Shown here: positions 40,447 to 52,500 of the stretch, piece by piece
Numbering within the stretch: the stretch's first letter is position 1
Layout: the number at the start of each line of letters is the position of its first letter
Origin: Tritrichomonas foetus
Taxonomy: Eukaryota > Parabasalia > Tritrichomonadida > Tritrichomonadidae
Length of the DNA stretch: 64,000 nt
Direction of reading: 5' to 3'
Assembly: GCA_001839685.1 (NCBI GenBank)
Contig: MLAK01001326.1
Span: 74,725-138,724 of the forward strand
Program-made: the position numbers and the translations under genes
The notes under the pieces: model-generated
The model's database searches: none
What the model saw: the letters and a program-made list of their open reading frames with translations, nothing else
What the model was told of the DNA's origin: nothing

Positions 40447-42054
40447 TCATGGTAAAGAAGCAAAATAAGCTACATCAGGATCAGGGTCTTTTGCAAGTTT
40501 CTGCAAAATATGTGAAGGTCTTTTCAAATCACGTGCTAAAACAAGTCTTACATTAGAAATTGGATCTTTCGTAGCAGCTTTTAATACGTCAATACATTCA
40601 TTCTTTAATCTAAGTTTAATTATTGCTTCAATTGCAGTTTTCCTTAACATATAATCGTTATCTTGATAAGTTTTTTTGATTAATCCAACGACAGTTTTAT
40701 TCATCCATTCTTGTCCGAATTTCTTAATTAGAAAAGCAATAGAATTAATTGTCGCTCGGCGAACATCATCGGCTTCATCACAAAACAATAATTTTAGTGT
40801 GTTTCCCACTTGCTCATCAAAATCTTCATCATTCATCGACAATGCTATTTTTGGTAACAATTCAGCAATACTTTTTCTTTCTCGCCAGTTTTTAGATTGA
40901 GTAATTTCTTCGAGGCTTGAAGTTGCTGAGTCAACTGCATTCCCACTTGTAGCCACACTTTTTAGTGCTGCTATTTTTACATCAACTTCATCATCATTCA
41001 AAAGGGCACCTAGAGCAGCTTCTAAAAAGTATGGTGCATCTTCTTTCATATTTCCAAGCGATTCAGCAGCACTAATTCTTACTTCTTTTTGAGTATCAGT
41101 GATTAAAGTTGTTGAAAATTGTTGAAATTCATCTTCATCACCGAAACAATTCGATTTATAAATAAATGGAATTTGTCGAGCAATTGAACTACGAATAACA
41201 TCATTCATGTCTTGGACAGATGAATCAGCAACATTTCTGATGAATTTTAATGCAGCTTTTGATTTACTTAAGCAAATTTGATCAAGGAATGAAATCAAAA
41301 CAGATTTCGCTTGCCAGCAATTTGATTTAAAAACCGCACTTGAAATTTCAATTGCGAGATCTGGATTGTTAGGCGCAATTAAAGCAATTGATTGTGGAAT
41401 TTCAATTAAAACAGCTGCTGCAGTATCGTTTCCTAAATTTTTTAATAGTTTTAAGGAAATTTCTGTAGTGGAGCGACTGCCAACAGAATATTTAATTAGT
41501 ATTGGTAAAGATGTTGCAAGGTTCTTTCGAACAATAACATTTTTATCAGTACTTAAGCCAATCAATAAATAATTAGATTTTTTATAATCAGCTTTTGGGA
41601 TTTTTCGATAAAACATACACAATAAATTGGCACCTGTACATCTTAATGGATACCAAGAATCTTCACAAACCGAAAAAATAAAACTTTGAAATATCTCATC
41701 AAATACATCATCTGAAATTTTCCGGCCAATTCGCATTAATGTTTTAATTCCAGTGCCTCTAATTTTTTGGTCTTCTTTCTCGCAAATTGTTTTCAATGAT
41801 TTAATGATAATTTTTATGGAATTTACTTTATCCATTAATTTATAGAGTACTTTTGCGATTTTGATATAGCATTCATCAAAGTGGTCAGTTGTATCCATTG
41901 TGAACGGAATAAGCTCGTTTTCTGTTCGTTCTGGTCCAAGAACTTGCGCAATTACATGAAGATTGGCTAAAGCGCTCAGTCTGACATTGCGTTCAGGACT
42001 TCTTATGTTTGTGATTAAAGTGCGTATTTCGTCAACATCATAATCGTCTGTCAT
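40447..42054 (-). CDS. PP2A scaffolding subunit A (PR65-like HEAT protein)
   Basis: A 535-residue protein built from ~13-14 HEAT repeats with the V-R/D and K/R ladder of PR65 (CEDSWYPLRCTGANLLCMFY, DTQKEVRISAAESLGNMKED, EADDVRRATINSIAFLIKKF, DPISNVRLVLARDLKRP). The N-terminus VRLSALANLHVIAQVLGPER closely follows the PR65 start (the SI-LGxERTRxELxPF region). PR65 carries the catalytic and regulatory subunits of protein phosphatase 2A. The length is slightly below the usual ~590 (15 repeats), so one repeat may be missing. Another HEAT scaffold such as a PP4 regulator is possible but less likely. Confidence 0.75.
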   Translation of the reverse strand: MTDDYDVDEIRTLITNIRSPERNVRLSALANLHVIAQVLGPERTENELIPFTMDTTDHFDECYIKIAKVLYKLMDKVNSIKIIIKSLKTICEKEDQKIRGTGIKTLMRIGRKISDDVFDEIFQSFIFSVCEDSWYPLRCTGANLLCMFYRKIPKADYKKSNYLLIGLSTDKNVIVRKNLATSLPILIKYSVGSRSTTEISLKLLKNLGNDTAAAVLIEIPQSIALIAPNNPDLAIEISSAVFKSNCWQAKSVLISFLDQICLSKSKAALKFIRNVADSSVQDMNDVIRSSIARQIPFIYKSNCFGDEDEFQQFSTTLITDTQKEVRISAAESLGNMKEDAPYFLEAALGALLNDDEVDVKIAALKSVATSGNAVDSATSSLEEITQSKNWRERKSIAELLPKIALSMNDEDFDEQVGNTLKLLFCDEADDVRRATINSIAFLIKKFGQEWMNKTVVGLIKKTYQDNDYMLRKTAIEAIIKLRLKNECIDVLKAATKDPISNVRLVLARDLKRPSHILQKLAKDPDPDVAYFASLP

Positions 42055-42536
42055 CTCTTAAATAATTATAAATATCGAAATGTTCTTGATTGAATTCGTC
42101 AGAAATATTCAAAATTGAATATAATCGATTTAATAAACGGTCACTAAGTTATATCATTTTCTGATCTTATTCATTTGATATCAACATTTCACCTATAAAT
42201 TGTACTTAACTGCTCCATTATTTCCATTTTCAATGCATATATGATCAAACTAATTCAAAAAGTGATTTTGGATAACCGGAATTAAAAAATACTTCCAAAA
42301 ACAACCAGTTTGAAGAAAAATACTTAGTTAATGAGTACAATTATCTACCTAAATGGAAGAAAGACAAATATCGTAAGGAAACTATTAAATAATGATGTAA
42401 GAAATGCAAAAATAGCTTAAAAAATCTGACGATAATTATTCAAAAATTTACTCTTCTATAATTGGTCGGCTTCTTGGTTGTAAACCAGTGAATTACATGG
42501 AAAAGTGAGTCAATCAAAAAACATTATTTATTTAAA
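42055..42536. other. Divergent promoter region between PP2A-A and RPN1
   Basis: A 480-base AT-rich spacer between two outward-reading genes. AATAAACGGTCAC occurs near 42131-42143, nearer the PP2A-A gene, and ATGGAAAAGTGAGTC lies about 40 bases before RPN1. No gene was seen. Confidence 0.5.
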
Positions 42537-45077
42537 ATGACTGAAGACGAACAAATTCAAGCCACATCCGATGAAATCCTTATTGAAAAACTTCGAACAA
42601 ACGTAGAAATCGCCTGCAAAGAATCCCTTGAACAGAGACTCAAAGCTGTCGATTATTTAATCGACGAGTTAAAGAAGTCAACTTCATCAATGACTTCTGT
42701 TCCAAAACCAATGAAGCATTTAATTCCGTTTATGGAGCAACTCAAGGAAGCATACGAGACGTTTTCAAATCAAGATTATCGTCTTAAAATGGCCGATCTC
42801 CTTTCCCTTCTTTCCATCATCGACATTGAAAAAACATTCGATATTTTGATATACAGACTTGCCTGCCCTATTGAAAATATCGGATGTTGGGGCCACGAAT
42901 ATGTTCGATGCCTTACATTAGTTTTAGTTCGCGCTTATGAAAATCCAACCGACTTTTCAAATACAGAGCAACTCGAACCGTTAATCAACCAAATTTCACG
43001 ATATTATATGGAACATAACGATGAACCAGACGCATGCGATTTACTTTTAAAGGTTGGAAAGCTCGAAGACATTATTCAATTAATCGACGAAGAATCACAC
43101 AAACGTGTTTGCACTTATTTACTCCAATGTTATAACTATTTGCCAGATCCGATAAATTTCGACGTTTTACGAATTGTCGAAAAGATCTACACCAAACTTG
43201 GAAAAACAGCTCAATCTATGGTCATTGCACTCAAATTGAACGACCACGAGTTAATGCATGATATTTTCATAAATTGCCAAGATCCAAATATTCAAAAACA
43301 ATTGGCCTTTTTACTGGCCAGGCAGCTCATCGTTTTTGAAGACGATATGGATGAAGAGCTTGTCAATATTGCTACAAACGAAAGCTTATACACGCGTTTT
43401 ATGAGCATCTCTGAAAAGTTGTTCAAATTGAAGCCAAAAACCCCTGATGACGTTTTACACCTTCAGGCTCAATTAGGAAACCGCCAAGCTGGACGCGGAG
43501 ATAAAACACTCGGCTTGATTTCCAAGTCATTTGTTGCTGCTTTCCATAATGCCGCCATCAAGAATGACCTGTACTACACTGCACCACGTGGCGAAGAATG
43601 CATTATGAGAAACAGGACATTTGGCCGTGCTGTTGCCATTGCAACAATTGGAATGCTACACATGTGGGATATCGAACATGGATTGAACATTCTCGACAAA
43701 TGGGCGCATTCAGAAGATCCACATTGTGTTATGGGCGCATTAGCAGGTGTTGGCATTGTTTCAGCAACAGTCAGGTCAGAATTCGATCCAGCCATTGCCA
43801 TTTTATCAGAATTTCTTGATCATCAAGATTCCGACATCAAAGTTGGCGCCATCTTCGGATTCGCAATGGCCTACTCTGGATCTGCCAGAGACGACATTTT
43901 AGAATTACTTGGTCCATGTCTTGCCCAAGAAGACCCACGTATTCAATCATATGCAGCACTTGCAATTGGTCTCATTTATGTCGGTACTTGCAATGAAGGA
44001 GCACTTTCTGCTGTTTCTGAAGTTATCATCAATTCAACCGATGCTTCATTACAAGCCAAATATATGCCAATGCTTGCCTTAGGTCTTGGCTTAATCTTCT
44101 TAGGCCAGCAAAGCAAATGCGAGGCTGCCCTTGAGCTTTTGAAGACACCAGTTTCACCTGACGCATCAAAGGCACTTTCAGATTTTGCCCAGACGACCGT
44201 TAGCGCTTGTGCATATGCTGGAACAGGAAATGTTTTAGAAATCCAAAAAATGTTAAGAATTTGCACAGGTGAAGATTCGATGCAACATGCAGCAGCAGTT
44301 ATCGGTATAGCCGTTATTTCTCTTGGTGATTCAGTCGGCTCGCAAATGGCGAAAAGAATGTTTGAACACGTTTTACAATACGGAAAACCATTTGCTCGTT
44401 TAATGGTACCAATCGCTCTTGCACTTACTTCTGTTTCTCAGCCACTCCCTGAAATGGTTGACACTTTACACAGAATTGGACACGACACAGACACACGTGT
44501 TGCAGCTAATGCATCAATTGCTCTTGGTCTTCTTGCAGCTGGAACACAAAACAGTCGTGCAATTAATGCATTGAAGCAACTTGCTGGATTCCATAAAGGA
44601 AATCCATCAACTTTGATGCTTCTCCAAATTGCAGAAGGTATGGCACATCTTGGTCAAGGATTAATGACACTTTCACCAACTTATGGTGATTCTATGCTTC
44701 TTCATCCAGTTGCACTTGGTTCATTAATGACTGTTGCCTTCTCTTGCATACAGACTGACCTTCTTATCGTGAAAGGTGATCCACTACTTTTGTTCTTCGT
44801 CGCACCAGCCATTGGACCGAGATTTTTGGTTACACTTGACGAGAATTTGGAAATTTTACCAATCCAGGTTCGTGTTGGATCTGCAATCGATGTCGTTGGA
44901 CAGGCTGGAAGACCAAGAGCCATCACTGGATTCCAGACGCTTGATACACCAGTAATTCTTGCTGCAGGACAACGAGCTGAGTTCGTGGATGACACATACG
45001 AACCACTCTCGCCGATCTTGGAGGGATTTGTCATTGTAAAGAAGCGATCAGAGAAGAAGACAGAAGAAAATAAATAA
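42537..45077 (+). CDS. RPN1: 26S proteasome non-ATPase subunit RPN1 (PSMD2)
   Basis: An 846-residue RPN1, a scaffold of the 19S base that binds ubiquitin and UBL shuttle factors. The N-terminal helical part includes LACPIENIGCWGHEYVRCLT. The PC (proteasome/cyclosome) repeat toroid spans ~330-720 with unmistakable units (GMLHMWDIEHGLNILDKWAH, VGAIFGFAMAYSGSARDDIL, SYAALAIGLIYVGTCNEGAL, ANASIALGLLAAGTQNSRAI). The C-terminal domain ends ILPIQVRVGSAIDVVGQAGR and PKAITGFQTLDTPV-like sequence, as in PSMD2. Slightly shorter than the human 908 residues. RPN2 is excluded by the C-terminal region. Confidence 0.93.
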   Translation: MTEDEQIQATSDEILIEKLRTNVEIACKESLEQRLKAVDYLIDELKKSTSSMTSVPKPMKHLIPFMEQLKEAYETFSNQDYRLKMADLLSLLSIIDIEKTFDILIYRLACPIENIGCWGHEYVRCLTLVLVRAYENPTDFSNTEQLEPLINQISRYYMEHNDEPDACDLLLKVGKLEDIIQLIDEESHKRVCTYLLQCYNYLPDPINFDVLRIVEKIYTKLGKTAQSMVIALKLNDHELMHDIFINCQDPNIQKQLAFLLARQLIVFEDDMDEELVNIATNESLYTRFMSISEKLFKLKPKTPDDVLHLQAQLGNRQAGRGDKTLGLISKSFVAAFHNAAIKNDLYYTAPRGEECIMRNRTFGRAVAIATIGMLHMWDIEHGLNILDKWAHSEDPHCVMGALAGVGIVSATVRSEFDPAIAILSEFLDHQDSDIKVGAIFGFAMAYSGSARDDILELLGPCLAQEDPRIQSYAALAIGLIYVGTCNEGALSAVSEVIINSTDASLQAKYMPMLALGLGLIFLGQQSKCEAALELLKTPVSPDASKALSDFAQTTVSACAYAGTGNVLEIQKMLRICTGEDSMQHAAAVIGIAVISLGDSVGSQMAKRMFEHVLQYGKPFARLMVPIALALTSVSQPLPEMVDTLHRIGHDTDTRVAANASIALGLLAAGTQNSRAINALKQLAGFHKGNPSTLMLLQIAEGMAHLGQGLMTLSPTYGDSMLLHPVALGSLMTVAFSCIQTDLLIVKGDPLLLFFVAPAIGPRFLVTLDENLEILPIQVRVGSAIDVVGQAGRPRAITGFQTLDTPVILAAGQRAEFVDDTYEPLSPILEGFVIVKKRSEKKTEENK

Positions 45078-45739
45078 AACAGAATATTTTATCTTTCAAT
45101 AAAACAAAAAGAATATAATCCTAATCTTTAATGTACTTTTTATGAAGATTTTTTTATTGAGTAGAAGAAAGTCATAATGTAAATATCAACAATGAAAGAA
45201 AATGAAACACCTCCTATATGAAAGGTTTACATCGTGGTCAATAAACCTTCCACCACGAATGAAAATCTGCTAGAATTGAGAGGGCATCCTCAGAAAATCT
45301 GCCAAAACTTGCAAGGATTTGTGTTGTTTAGTAATATACTCATTTGTGATTTCATTCGTGGTGGAAGGTTTATTGACCACGATGTAAACCTTTCATATAG
45401 GAGGAAACTTTTTAGGAATTCATCATAAATCCTAAATCCATTATCAGTACTTTATTATGAATAGCTTGTTTGATACAATTAATGAGATATATTTACCCTT
45501 TTCAAGATGTGATCGATCTATTTTTCGAGTTGATTGACTTTTTTTTTTTTGCTTTCTTTGACTTGCTGATAAAGTTATCTAAACGATATCGAAGGAATAG
45601 TGAAATATCTGTTACTAGATGAAATTGGACAAAAAATACTGATAACTTATAAAAAAGTAAAAATGAAAATATTAAATAAAACATTTTACTTCAAACATTG
45701 AAAATATAAATATAAAATAATTCAAACAACTACATAAGA
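45078..45739. other. Spacer holding the long-TIR element
   Basis: About 660 bases between convergent genes. The element at 45210-45404 is its only clear feature. A 12-T run at 45538-45550 and AT-rich DNA fill the rest. Confidence 0.6.
45210..45404. mobile_element. 195-bp element with 57-bp near-perfect terminal inverted repeats
   Basis: The left arm 45210-45267 begins CCTCCTATATGAAAGGTTTA; the right arm 45348-45404 ends TAAACCTTTCATATAGGAGG. The arms are exact reverse complements apart from one extra A in the left arm. The ~80-bp centre is unrelated on the two sides. AAAC borders both ends (45205-45208 and 45405-45408, with one base of offset on the left), a possible target duplication. Each arm itself contains AAGGTTTA and TAAACCTT, so the arms can also fold. 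There is no coding frame. The near-identity of the arms suggests recent activity or selection on the structure. Confidence 0.75.
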
Positions 45740-46180
45740 TTATATAACATTATCATCAACATCGGATTCATCTTTTATGGCGTTCACTCTCATGTTATTT
45801 AATTTTTCGCATTCGACTCGGAAAAGTTCGATATCTTCTCGACTCATTGAATAATAAAAAGGCTTTTCAACATTTTTGGTCTTTCTCTTTTTCAAAAGTT
45901 TCAAAGATGCGATAAATTTATCTGCTTCATCCAAATCTGGCCTCACTAGAATTCCATCAGGATCCACTTCGTTGCATTCGTTATCTGAGCAATCTTCTTG
46001 ATAGTTTTTTCGGAAGGAAATCTTCAAGGGTTTGCATTTTAATGCGCATTTTTCGACTTCCTCTTCGTCTTCTTCAAAAGGATCAGAATAGGAGCACGAC
46101 TGATAGTAGGTTGATTCGAAATATCTTCTGATTTGCGTCTTCCTTTTTGCACTTTTGGGTCCACCGAGCTTGCTGGACAT
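45740..46180 (-). CDS. Small acidic/basic protein of unknown function
   Basis: A 146-residue hydrophilic protein. The basic N-terminus SSKLGGPKSAKRKTQIRRYF is followed by an acidic stretch DPFEEDEEEVEKC and scattered cysteines. A helical C-terminal half (FIASLKLLKKRKTKNVEKPF, SREDIELFRVECEKLNNMRV) ends in an acidic tail. No motif is recognised. The composition suits a nuclear or adaptor protein. The start is the ATG at 46180, with TTAAACGGTAG 6-17 bases upstream. An overlapping frame starting at 46242 is a shadow. Confidence 0.55.
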   Translation of the reverse strand: MSSKLGGPKSAKRKTQIRRYFESTYYQSCSYSDPFEEDEEEVEKCALKCKPLKISFRKNYQEDCSDNECNEVDPDGILVRPDLDEADKFIASLKLLKKRKTKNVEKPFYYSMSREDIELFRVECEKLNNMRVNAIKDESDVDDNVI

Positions 46181-46540
46181 AAGAAACTACCGTTTAAAAA
46201 TTCAGCAAAATAAGGTGAATTTGATATCCATCTTTCAGACAATACAATATCCCAATTTCACAATTTCACACAAAATTGAAATATAGCATGCAGTTTATAA
46301 TAGAAACAGATTTATTATTATTATTATAATTCAACTCATGGATTTTCAAATCATTGAATTCTATTTAACCAAAAAAGGAATTTTTCAAATCCAAAATTAT
46401 ATTTAGTTACCTTCATCATTGAAAATAAAAACCATTTGTGAATTCAAACAAAATCTCAAAAGCAAATAAAATAAAAAATTATAGTATTTCGAACAGTTTA
46501 TAAACATTATATTAACATAGTAAAGTATTAAAAACAAAAT
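46181..46540. other. Spacer, nothing recognised apart from a promoter-like motif
   Basis: 360 AT-rich bases. It contains the CTACCGTTTAA element (46187-46197) of the gene to the left; the rest is featureless. Confidence 0.55.
46187..46197 (-). promoter_or_regulatory. AAACGG element before the 45740-46180 gene
   Basis: CTACCGTTTAA on the plus strand (sense TTAAACGGTAG), starting six bases upstream of the ATG. It shares the AAACGG core with the elements of the CKK, Rad60-like and CK2 beta genes. Confidence 0.4.
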
Positions 46541-49500
46541 TTAAATTGCAACTGCATCAACATTAATCGAAAGTTTCGAAACATCATTTAACGGCAAAAA
46601 TCTTTTGGTCTCTCTTGAAATTGTATAAAATGCGCCAATTTCAGAGGCATCAATTACATCTCGTCCTTTCTTTCCCCATAATTTAGTCATCATATTTGTA
46701 TCTTTTGTTAAAACATAAACTGCATCAACTGCCATATTAAATGGTGATATTGCAAGAATGAAATGTTCAGTGTAATTTCCATCAAGAAGAGGACGAACTT
46801 CCTGATAAATTTTCATATTTTTTAATGCAAGTGACACTAAAGTATAATTTGAACCAATTTTTGCATCTTTTTCAATCAATTTTTGTTCATCTTCTTTAAC
46901 TAGATTCATAATTGAATTACTAACAGGTTCTTCATTCTCATGATCATCAAGATTTTCAATCTTTCCAGTTAAATATTTATGTGGGAATTTATATGCAATT
47001 GAAAAATCAGTTGGTTCAGTAAAATCGTCTTCTTCTTCATTTAGAATATCATCAAAATTATTTAATTTTACATCTTCATCATCACCCGCAGCTTGTTGGG
47101 CAGTTAATAAGTAGGAGAGTGGAAATCGGTATGCTTTTGAAAAATCTGTAGGCTCTTTAAATGTTTTAGCAAAGGCAGATGAATCTGGATCAGGAACATT
47201 TGTAGGTACCAACATTTCATCTGTTTCATATTGGGCTCTAGATGTTTGCGAACGTGGCTTATAATTGAAATCAGGCGGTAAAATAAACTTAATTCTTGGT
47301 CTTGGTGATTCAACACTTTGCTTGGTAAGGGTTTTAGATAAACTTCCACTTTTTGATTCTTCATCGCTATCATCTTTCCCTGGCAACGAATGTGGTTGTG
47401 CAGAATTTGCAAATTTCGGCTTTGTTGTTTGTTCAAATACATCAATATCAAGCTCATCGTCAATATCATCATCATTTTCATTGTACATGTCTTCATCTTC
47501 GTCTTCTTCATTTTTACTAATTGCATCCATGTCAATATTTATAACGACTTCTGGAGTCATTTCAAGCCTCTTTCTAGTATTATTTGGCGATGTAATTGTG
47601 TTTGTTGGTGAAATATGAAGAGACATCTGTGGAGAGATTTCTTGTTTTGAAAGTGTTGTTTCTTTTTTATTCTGTGATTCTGGTGATGAATAAATTGTGT
47701 TGAAAACAAGTTGTGGTTTATCAATCTTTCGTGGTGAATGTGATTGTGCAGGCGATGATGGTGGTGTTGGTTGCTGTGCATGCTGTGAAGAAGCGAATGT
47801 GGAATTTGGCGTAGATGTTGGGGTTGGTGATGGTGGTGTCGGAAGATTGACCTCAACGTTTTCAGAAGGCTTAGAAATTGCTAATTTCCTATGGTGACTT
47901 CTATGGCCATGTTCTTCAACAACAAGTGGACTGTCTAAACGCTTTTCAGTGTTTTCATTGGAATCTTTATTGCTACTACTGTGATGACTGTGATCTGGAG
48001 TATGTGGCTTGTGTGGAGAATGATGCCTGTGGCGGCTGTGTCGACTTCCACTATTTTCAGTGAATGTTACTATTGGTGGGATGTTGATTGGGGCTGATGA
48101 TGAAAAGTTTGTGACACAGTTTATTTGTGAATCACGGGTATTATGATGTCGTCGATGAGTTACTCCATTTACAGGGACATTTGAATCATTGTCAGATGAA
48201 CTCTCATAAGTCGTATCAATTTCATCAGCGGTGTCATTAATATCAGTGCTATAGTTAACATCGTCAATATAATTGCTATCACCTTTTCTCTTTCCAGATT
48301 TTGGCTGTTGTGAAATTGAAAATGATTTCTTCTTCTTTTTATGATGATGTCGTTTTGGTGATACAGATTTCCTGGACCTTGAACTATGTGGTTTTGATGA
48401 AGGTTGTGTTGGTGGAAGTGGGGGTTTTCTCGCTTGGTTAGTATTTGATGGTGTTGATGAAGGTTCACTTGGGGTCTGTGAAAGTTTTTGTGGCTGTTGA
48501 ACAGGTTTAGAAGTTTGTTGTACTTGTTGAGAAGGCGGTTTTTGTTGTTGTTGAGGCTTTGGAGGCGGTTGCTGAACAATAGGAGGTCGTTGTGGTTGAA
48601 CAACTTGAACTGTAAACTTTTGTTGTGTTTCTTGTTGCTGTACATTTTGTGGAGTACTTTGGGCTTGTGAAAGTGGCTTGGTTTGTTGTTGGGACTGCAA
48701 TGGGGACACTTGCATGGCTTGTGAATTGGCTGGCTTAGCAGGCTGCTGTTGAACAGGAGGTTCCTGTTGTTGAACAACTTGCGAAGGTGGCTTTTGTTGT
48801 TGCTGATGTTGTTGGACAGGTTTTGGTTGTTGCACAGTTTGGACAGGTGGTTTTGGCTGTTGTTGCTGATGTTGTTGTTGTTGCTGCTGATGTTGTTGGA
48901 CAGGTTTTAGTTGTGAAGTTGTTGCATTGGTTGTCTGTTGTTGGACTGCTGGCTTTTGCTGAGCAGGTTGTGAAGGTGGCTTTTGCTGGTTTGATGCTTG
49001 TGTTGGCGTATGTTGTTGCTGTGAAGCAGGCTTTAGCTGTTGCTGAACCTGTTGTTGAGATGGTGGTTTTTGTTGCTGAGTATTTTGAACGACAGGTTTG
49101 GTTTGCTGTTGTGTTGGTTGAGAAACGGGAACCGGTGGCTTTGGAACAACTTGGGCAGCCTGGTTAGGCTGTGTATGATTTTGTTGAGATGATTGAATTG
49201 GTTTTGGAGGCTGATTTGGAAGAGGCGGTTTTGGTTGTTGTTGAGTAGTAGGTGCTGGTGACTTTTGCTGTGGATTTGCAGCTGGTGAAATTGGAGATTT
49301 TTGTGCAGGTGGTTTTTGATGCGCCTGCACAGATTGAACAGGGGGCCTTTGTGGAGATTGCGGTTTTGGTGGTGGAACTAAGGCTTTTTGTTGTTGTTGT
49401 GCTGGCTGAGCAGTGACAACTGTTTTTTGCGGTGGTTTCAGTTGTGTGGGTTGAGCAGGTGGAACTGGAGGTTTTTGTTGTTGAGCAGTTTGTCCAGCAG

Positions 49501-52500
49501 GTGTAGACTGTTGTACAACTTGCTGCTGAGAAGGTTGTGCAGCAGGTTTAGACTGCTGCTGTTGTTGTTGTTGTGTAGATGCAACCGGTGGTTTTGGTGA
49601 GGGCTGAACAACAAGCTTTTGCTGAGTAGTTTGTGCTTGAGGAGTTTGGGTAGGCTTAGGCTGTTGAACAACTTGAGCTGCAGGATTTGACTGCGGCTGT
49701 TGTTGAACTGGTTGTGGTGTTGCTGGCTTCGGTTGATACTGCGTTGGTGTAGTTACTGGTTTTGATTGTTGTTGAGCAGGCTGAACAGCTGATTTGCCAG
49801 GTTGTTGAACAGGTTGTCCTGTAGGCTTTGCCTGTTGTTGTTGTTGTTGAACTGGTTGAGCAGGTTTGGGTTGTTGCTGTGGTTGTTGATTAGATTGTGC
49901 TGCTGTCTTAGGCTGTTGTTGTTGGTTAGGCTGAACAGGTTTTGGTTGCTGTTGTGGTTGCTGATTAGGTTGTGCTGCTGTCTTAGCCTGTTGTTGTTGT
50001 TGTTGTTGAACTAGTTGAGCAGGTTTGGGTTGTTGTTGTGGTTGTTGATTAGATTGTGTTGCTGTTTTAGGCTGTTGTTGTTGGTTAGGCTGAACAGGTT
50101 TTGGTTGCTGAGCAGCTTGTGTAGGTTGAGTAGGCTTGGGTTGTTGCAGTTGTTGAGTCACTGGTTGAGGAGGTCTCTGCTGTTGAGCAAGAATGGGTTG
50201 CTGAACATTATTTGTTGGTTTAGGCTGCTGCGGAGAAGTCTGCAATGATTGAGTAGCTTGAACTGTTTGTACAGGCTTTGGCTGCTGTGCGGGTTTTGGC
50301 TGTTGTTGTTGTTGTGATGGTGGCTGTGCTTGTGTTGCGGGTTTTTGTTGCACAGCCCGTTGAGCTGGTTTTTGAACTGCTTGCTGTGGCTGCGGATGTG
50401 TTTGTGTTTGTTGCTGTTGTGGAGGTTTCACTTGCTGCTGAACAGGTGGTTTAGATTGTAGGTTGTGATTTTGTTGGACGGGTTGTGCAGGAACTTGTGG
50501 TTTGGGTTGTTGTGGCTGTACAAGTGGTCTTTGGAGAGGCTGTTGAGCGGACATTGGTTTTTGCTGTGGTGATAAATTCACTTGAGCATTCTGTTCTGAA
50601 TTTGAATTTTGTTGCGAACCCAAAATCATCGTTGGCGGAACTTTTTGGATTGGTTCAACGAGCTTCACACCTGGTGGAACAAGATTGGTTCCCTGAGGCC
50701 TTTGCTGTTGCGCTTGTTGTGGGTGATTCACATGTGACCTCGAAAGTGATGCAGATGGCCTTGCTTGTGGCGACAAAGCTGATTGACTTACTGGTGGTTG
50801 TTGCTGAACTTTCACCTGACTATTTACTTGATTATTTGACTGCTGAGCAGCTTGGTTTTGAATTTGGTTTGTATTTCTGTTAACTGCGTTTGGAGTCCCT
50901 TGTTGGATTGGACGAGGTGCTGGTTGTTGAACTGATGAAGTTCGTGTCTGTTGAGGTGTTGCAGGAGGAATTGGTTGGATTGCAGGTCTTTGAAGGTTAT
51001 TATTATCTGGAAACATTGGCCTTTGTTGAACATGAACTGCTTTAGGTGAAGATTGGGCTGATCGCCTTCCTTGTGGATCAGGAACAACAATTTGTGGTTG
51101 CATACTCTGTCTTGGAAGGACAGAGGGCAAATGCGGTGTGGGGACACTCTGATCACGAGCTTTTTGAGAAATAACTGTGATTTGATTGTATCCACCATTA
51201 TTATTTGTATTTATAGGTGTAACACCTCTGACGTTATTAACGACTGTAAAATTAGATTTCTGATTGCTATTTTGATTATTATTTGAAGCAGTTCCAGAGT
51301 TGTTTCCATTATTGACAGGAGCTCTATTGGCATTATTAACATTGGGTGGTGGATCTTTATTTACTAGGATATTAGGAGCACCAGTCAATATACTTTTATA
51401 ATTTACATTTGCAGCAGCAATTGCATTATTAGTATTTGTATTAGAAGTATTTTGTTGATTATTTGTTTTATAGGCAGTATTTGGACTATTAGTGGGTGGA
51501 TTCACTTTATTAGTATTATTTACTGAGGGGTTAGCAACATTATTTGGTGGAATATTTGGCCTAGGAATATTTGAATTATTTGGAGGTGGTTTGGCATTAT
51601 TTGTTTTCGAAACATTTGTATTATTTGGTGATGGATTCGGTTTTGGATTGTTGTTATTTGGTGATGGATTCGGTTTTGGATTGTTGTTATTTGGTGATGG
51701 ATTCGGTTTTGGATTGTTGTTATTTGGTGTCGCATTTACAACGGGTTCTTTCTCATTTGCTTTTTCATCTTGGAGAGATTTTGATCTGGGCGAAAGTGAA
51801 ATCGACTTTACATCGCGTGATGGCTGTGTATGTTTCATTTGTGGAATTTTTGATCGATTTGGTCTTGTTAAATCTTGAGCCAATGATTGTCTCGAGCTAG
51901 ATTGCGAATAATTATTATAAAGACTGTCAACTTGATGTGTTTGAGCAAGTAAATCAGGCGAGTCTTTTTTATGACCATATTTCCCACGTATTCTTCCTTT
52001 CTTTGACTTTGATGATTTTGATGCTTTCGACGCTTTTGATCCACGTGATTCACTTGAAGCACTACCGTTTCTACTTTTATGTCTGTTTGAAACTCGTTGA
52101 GTTTTTGTAAATTTCTTTTTTCGTTTTGATTTCATATGAACTACATGTTTTGTTTCAGTTTCTTCATCAGAAAACTCGGTTTTTCGACTTGGTATTTTTG
52201 ATAATGTCTTTGGGGAAAGAGATCTTTTTCTAGTTGGAATTTTTGAGGCCTCATATTTTTTTTGTGTTCTTTCAAAATATTCAATTTCGTTTTCTGCTGT
52301 CTCAGGAAGAACTATTTTCGTTTTTACATTGTTTTGATTTTTTGATTCTGGATTATTGAGATGATTATTATTCCCGTTATTATTATTTTTTATTTGATAA
52401 ATTTTGTTTGCGTCATTTAAAGGCGTTACAATATTTGATTGATTTGCCTGATTTGAATTGGCATTTGAGTTGCTATTTGGACACTTTGGATAATTAACGG

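Noticed and set aside
48169..48777. 202-codon minus-strand frame rich in N, L, K, H
   Set aside because: Alternate frame of the Q/P-rich part of the CKK protein.
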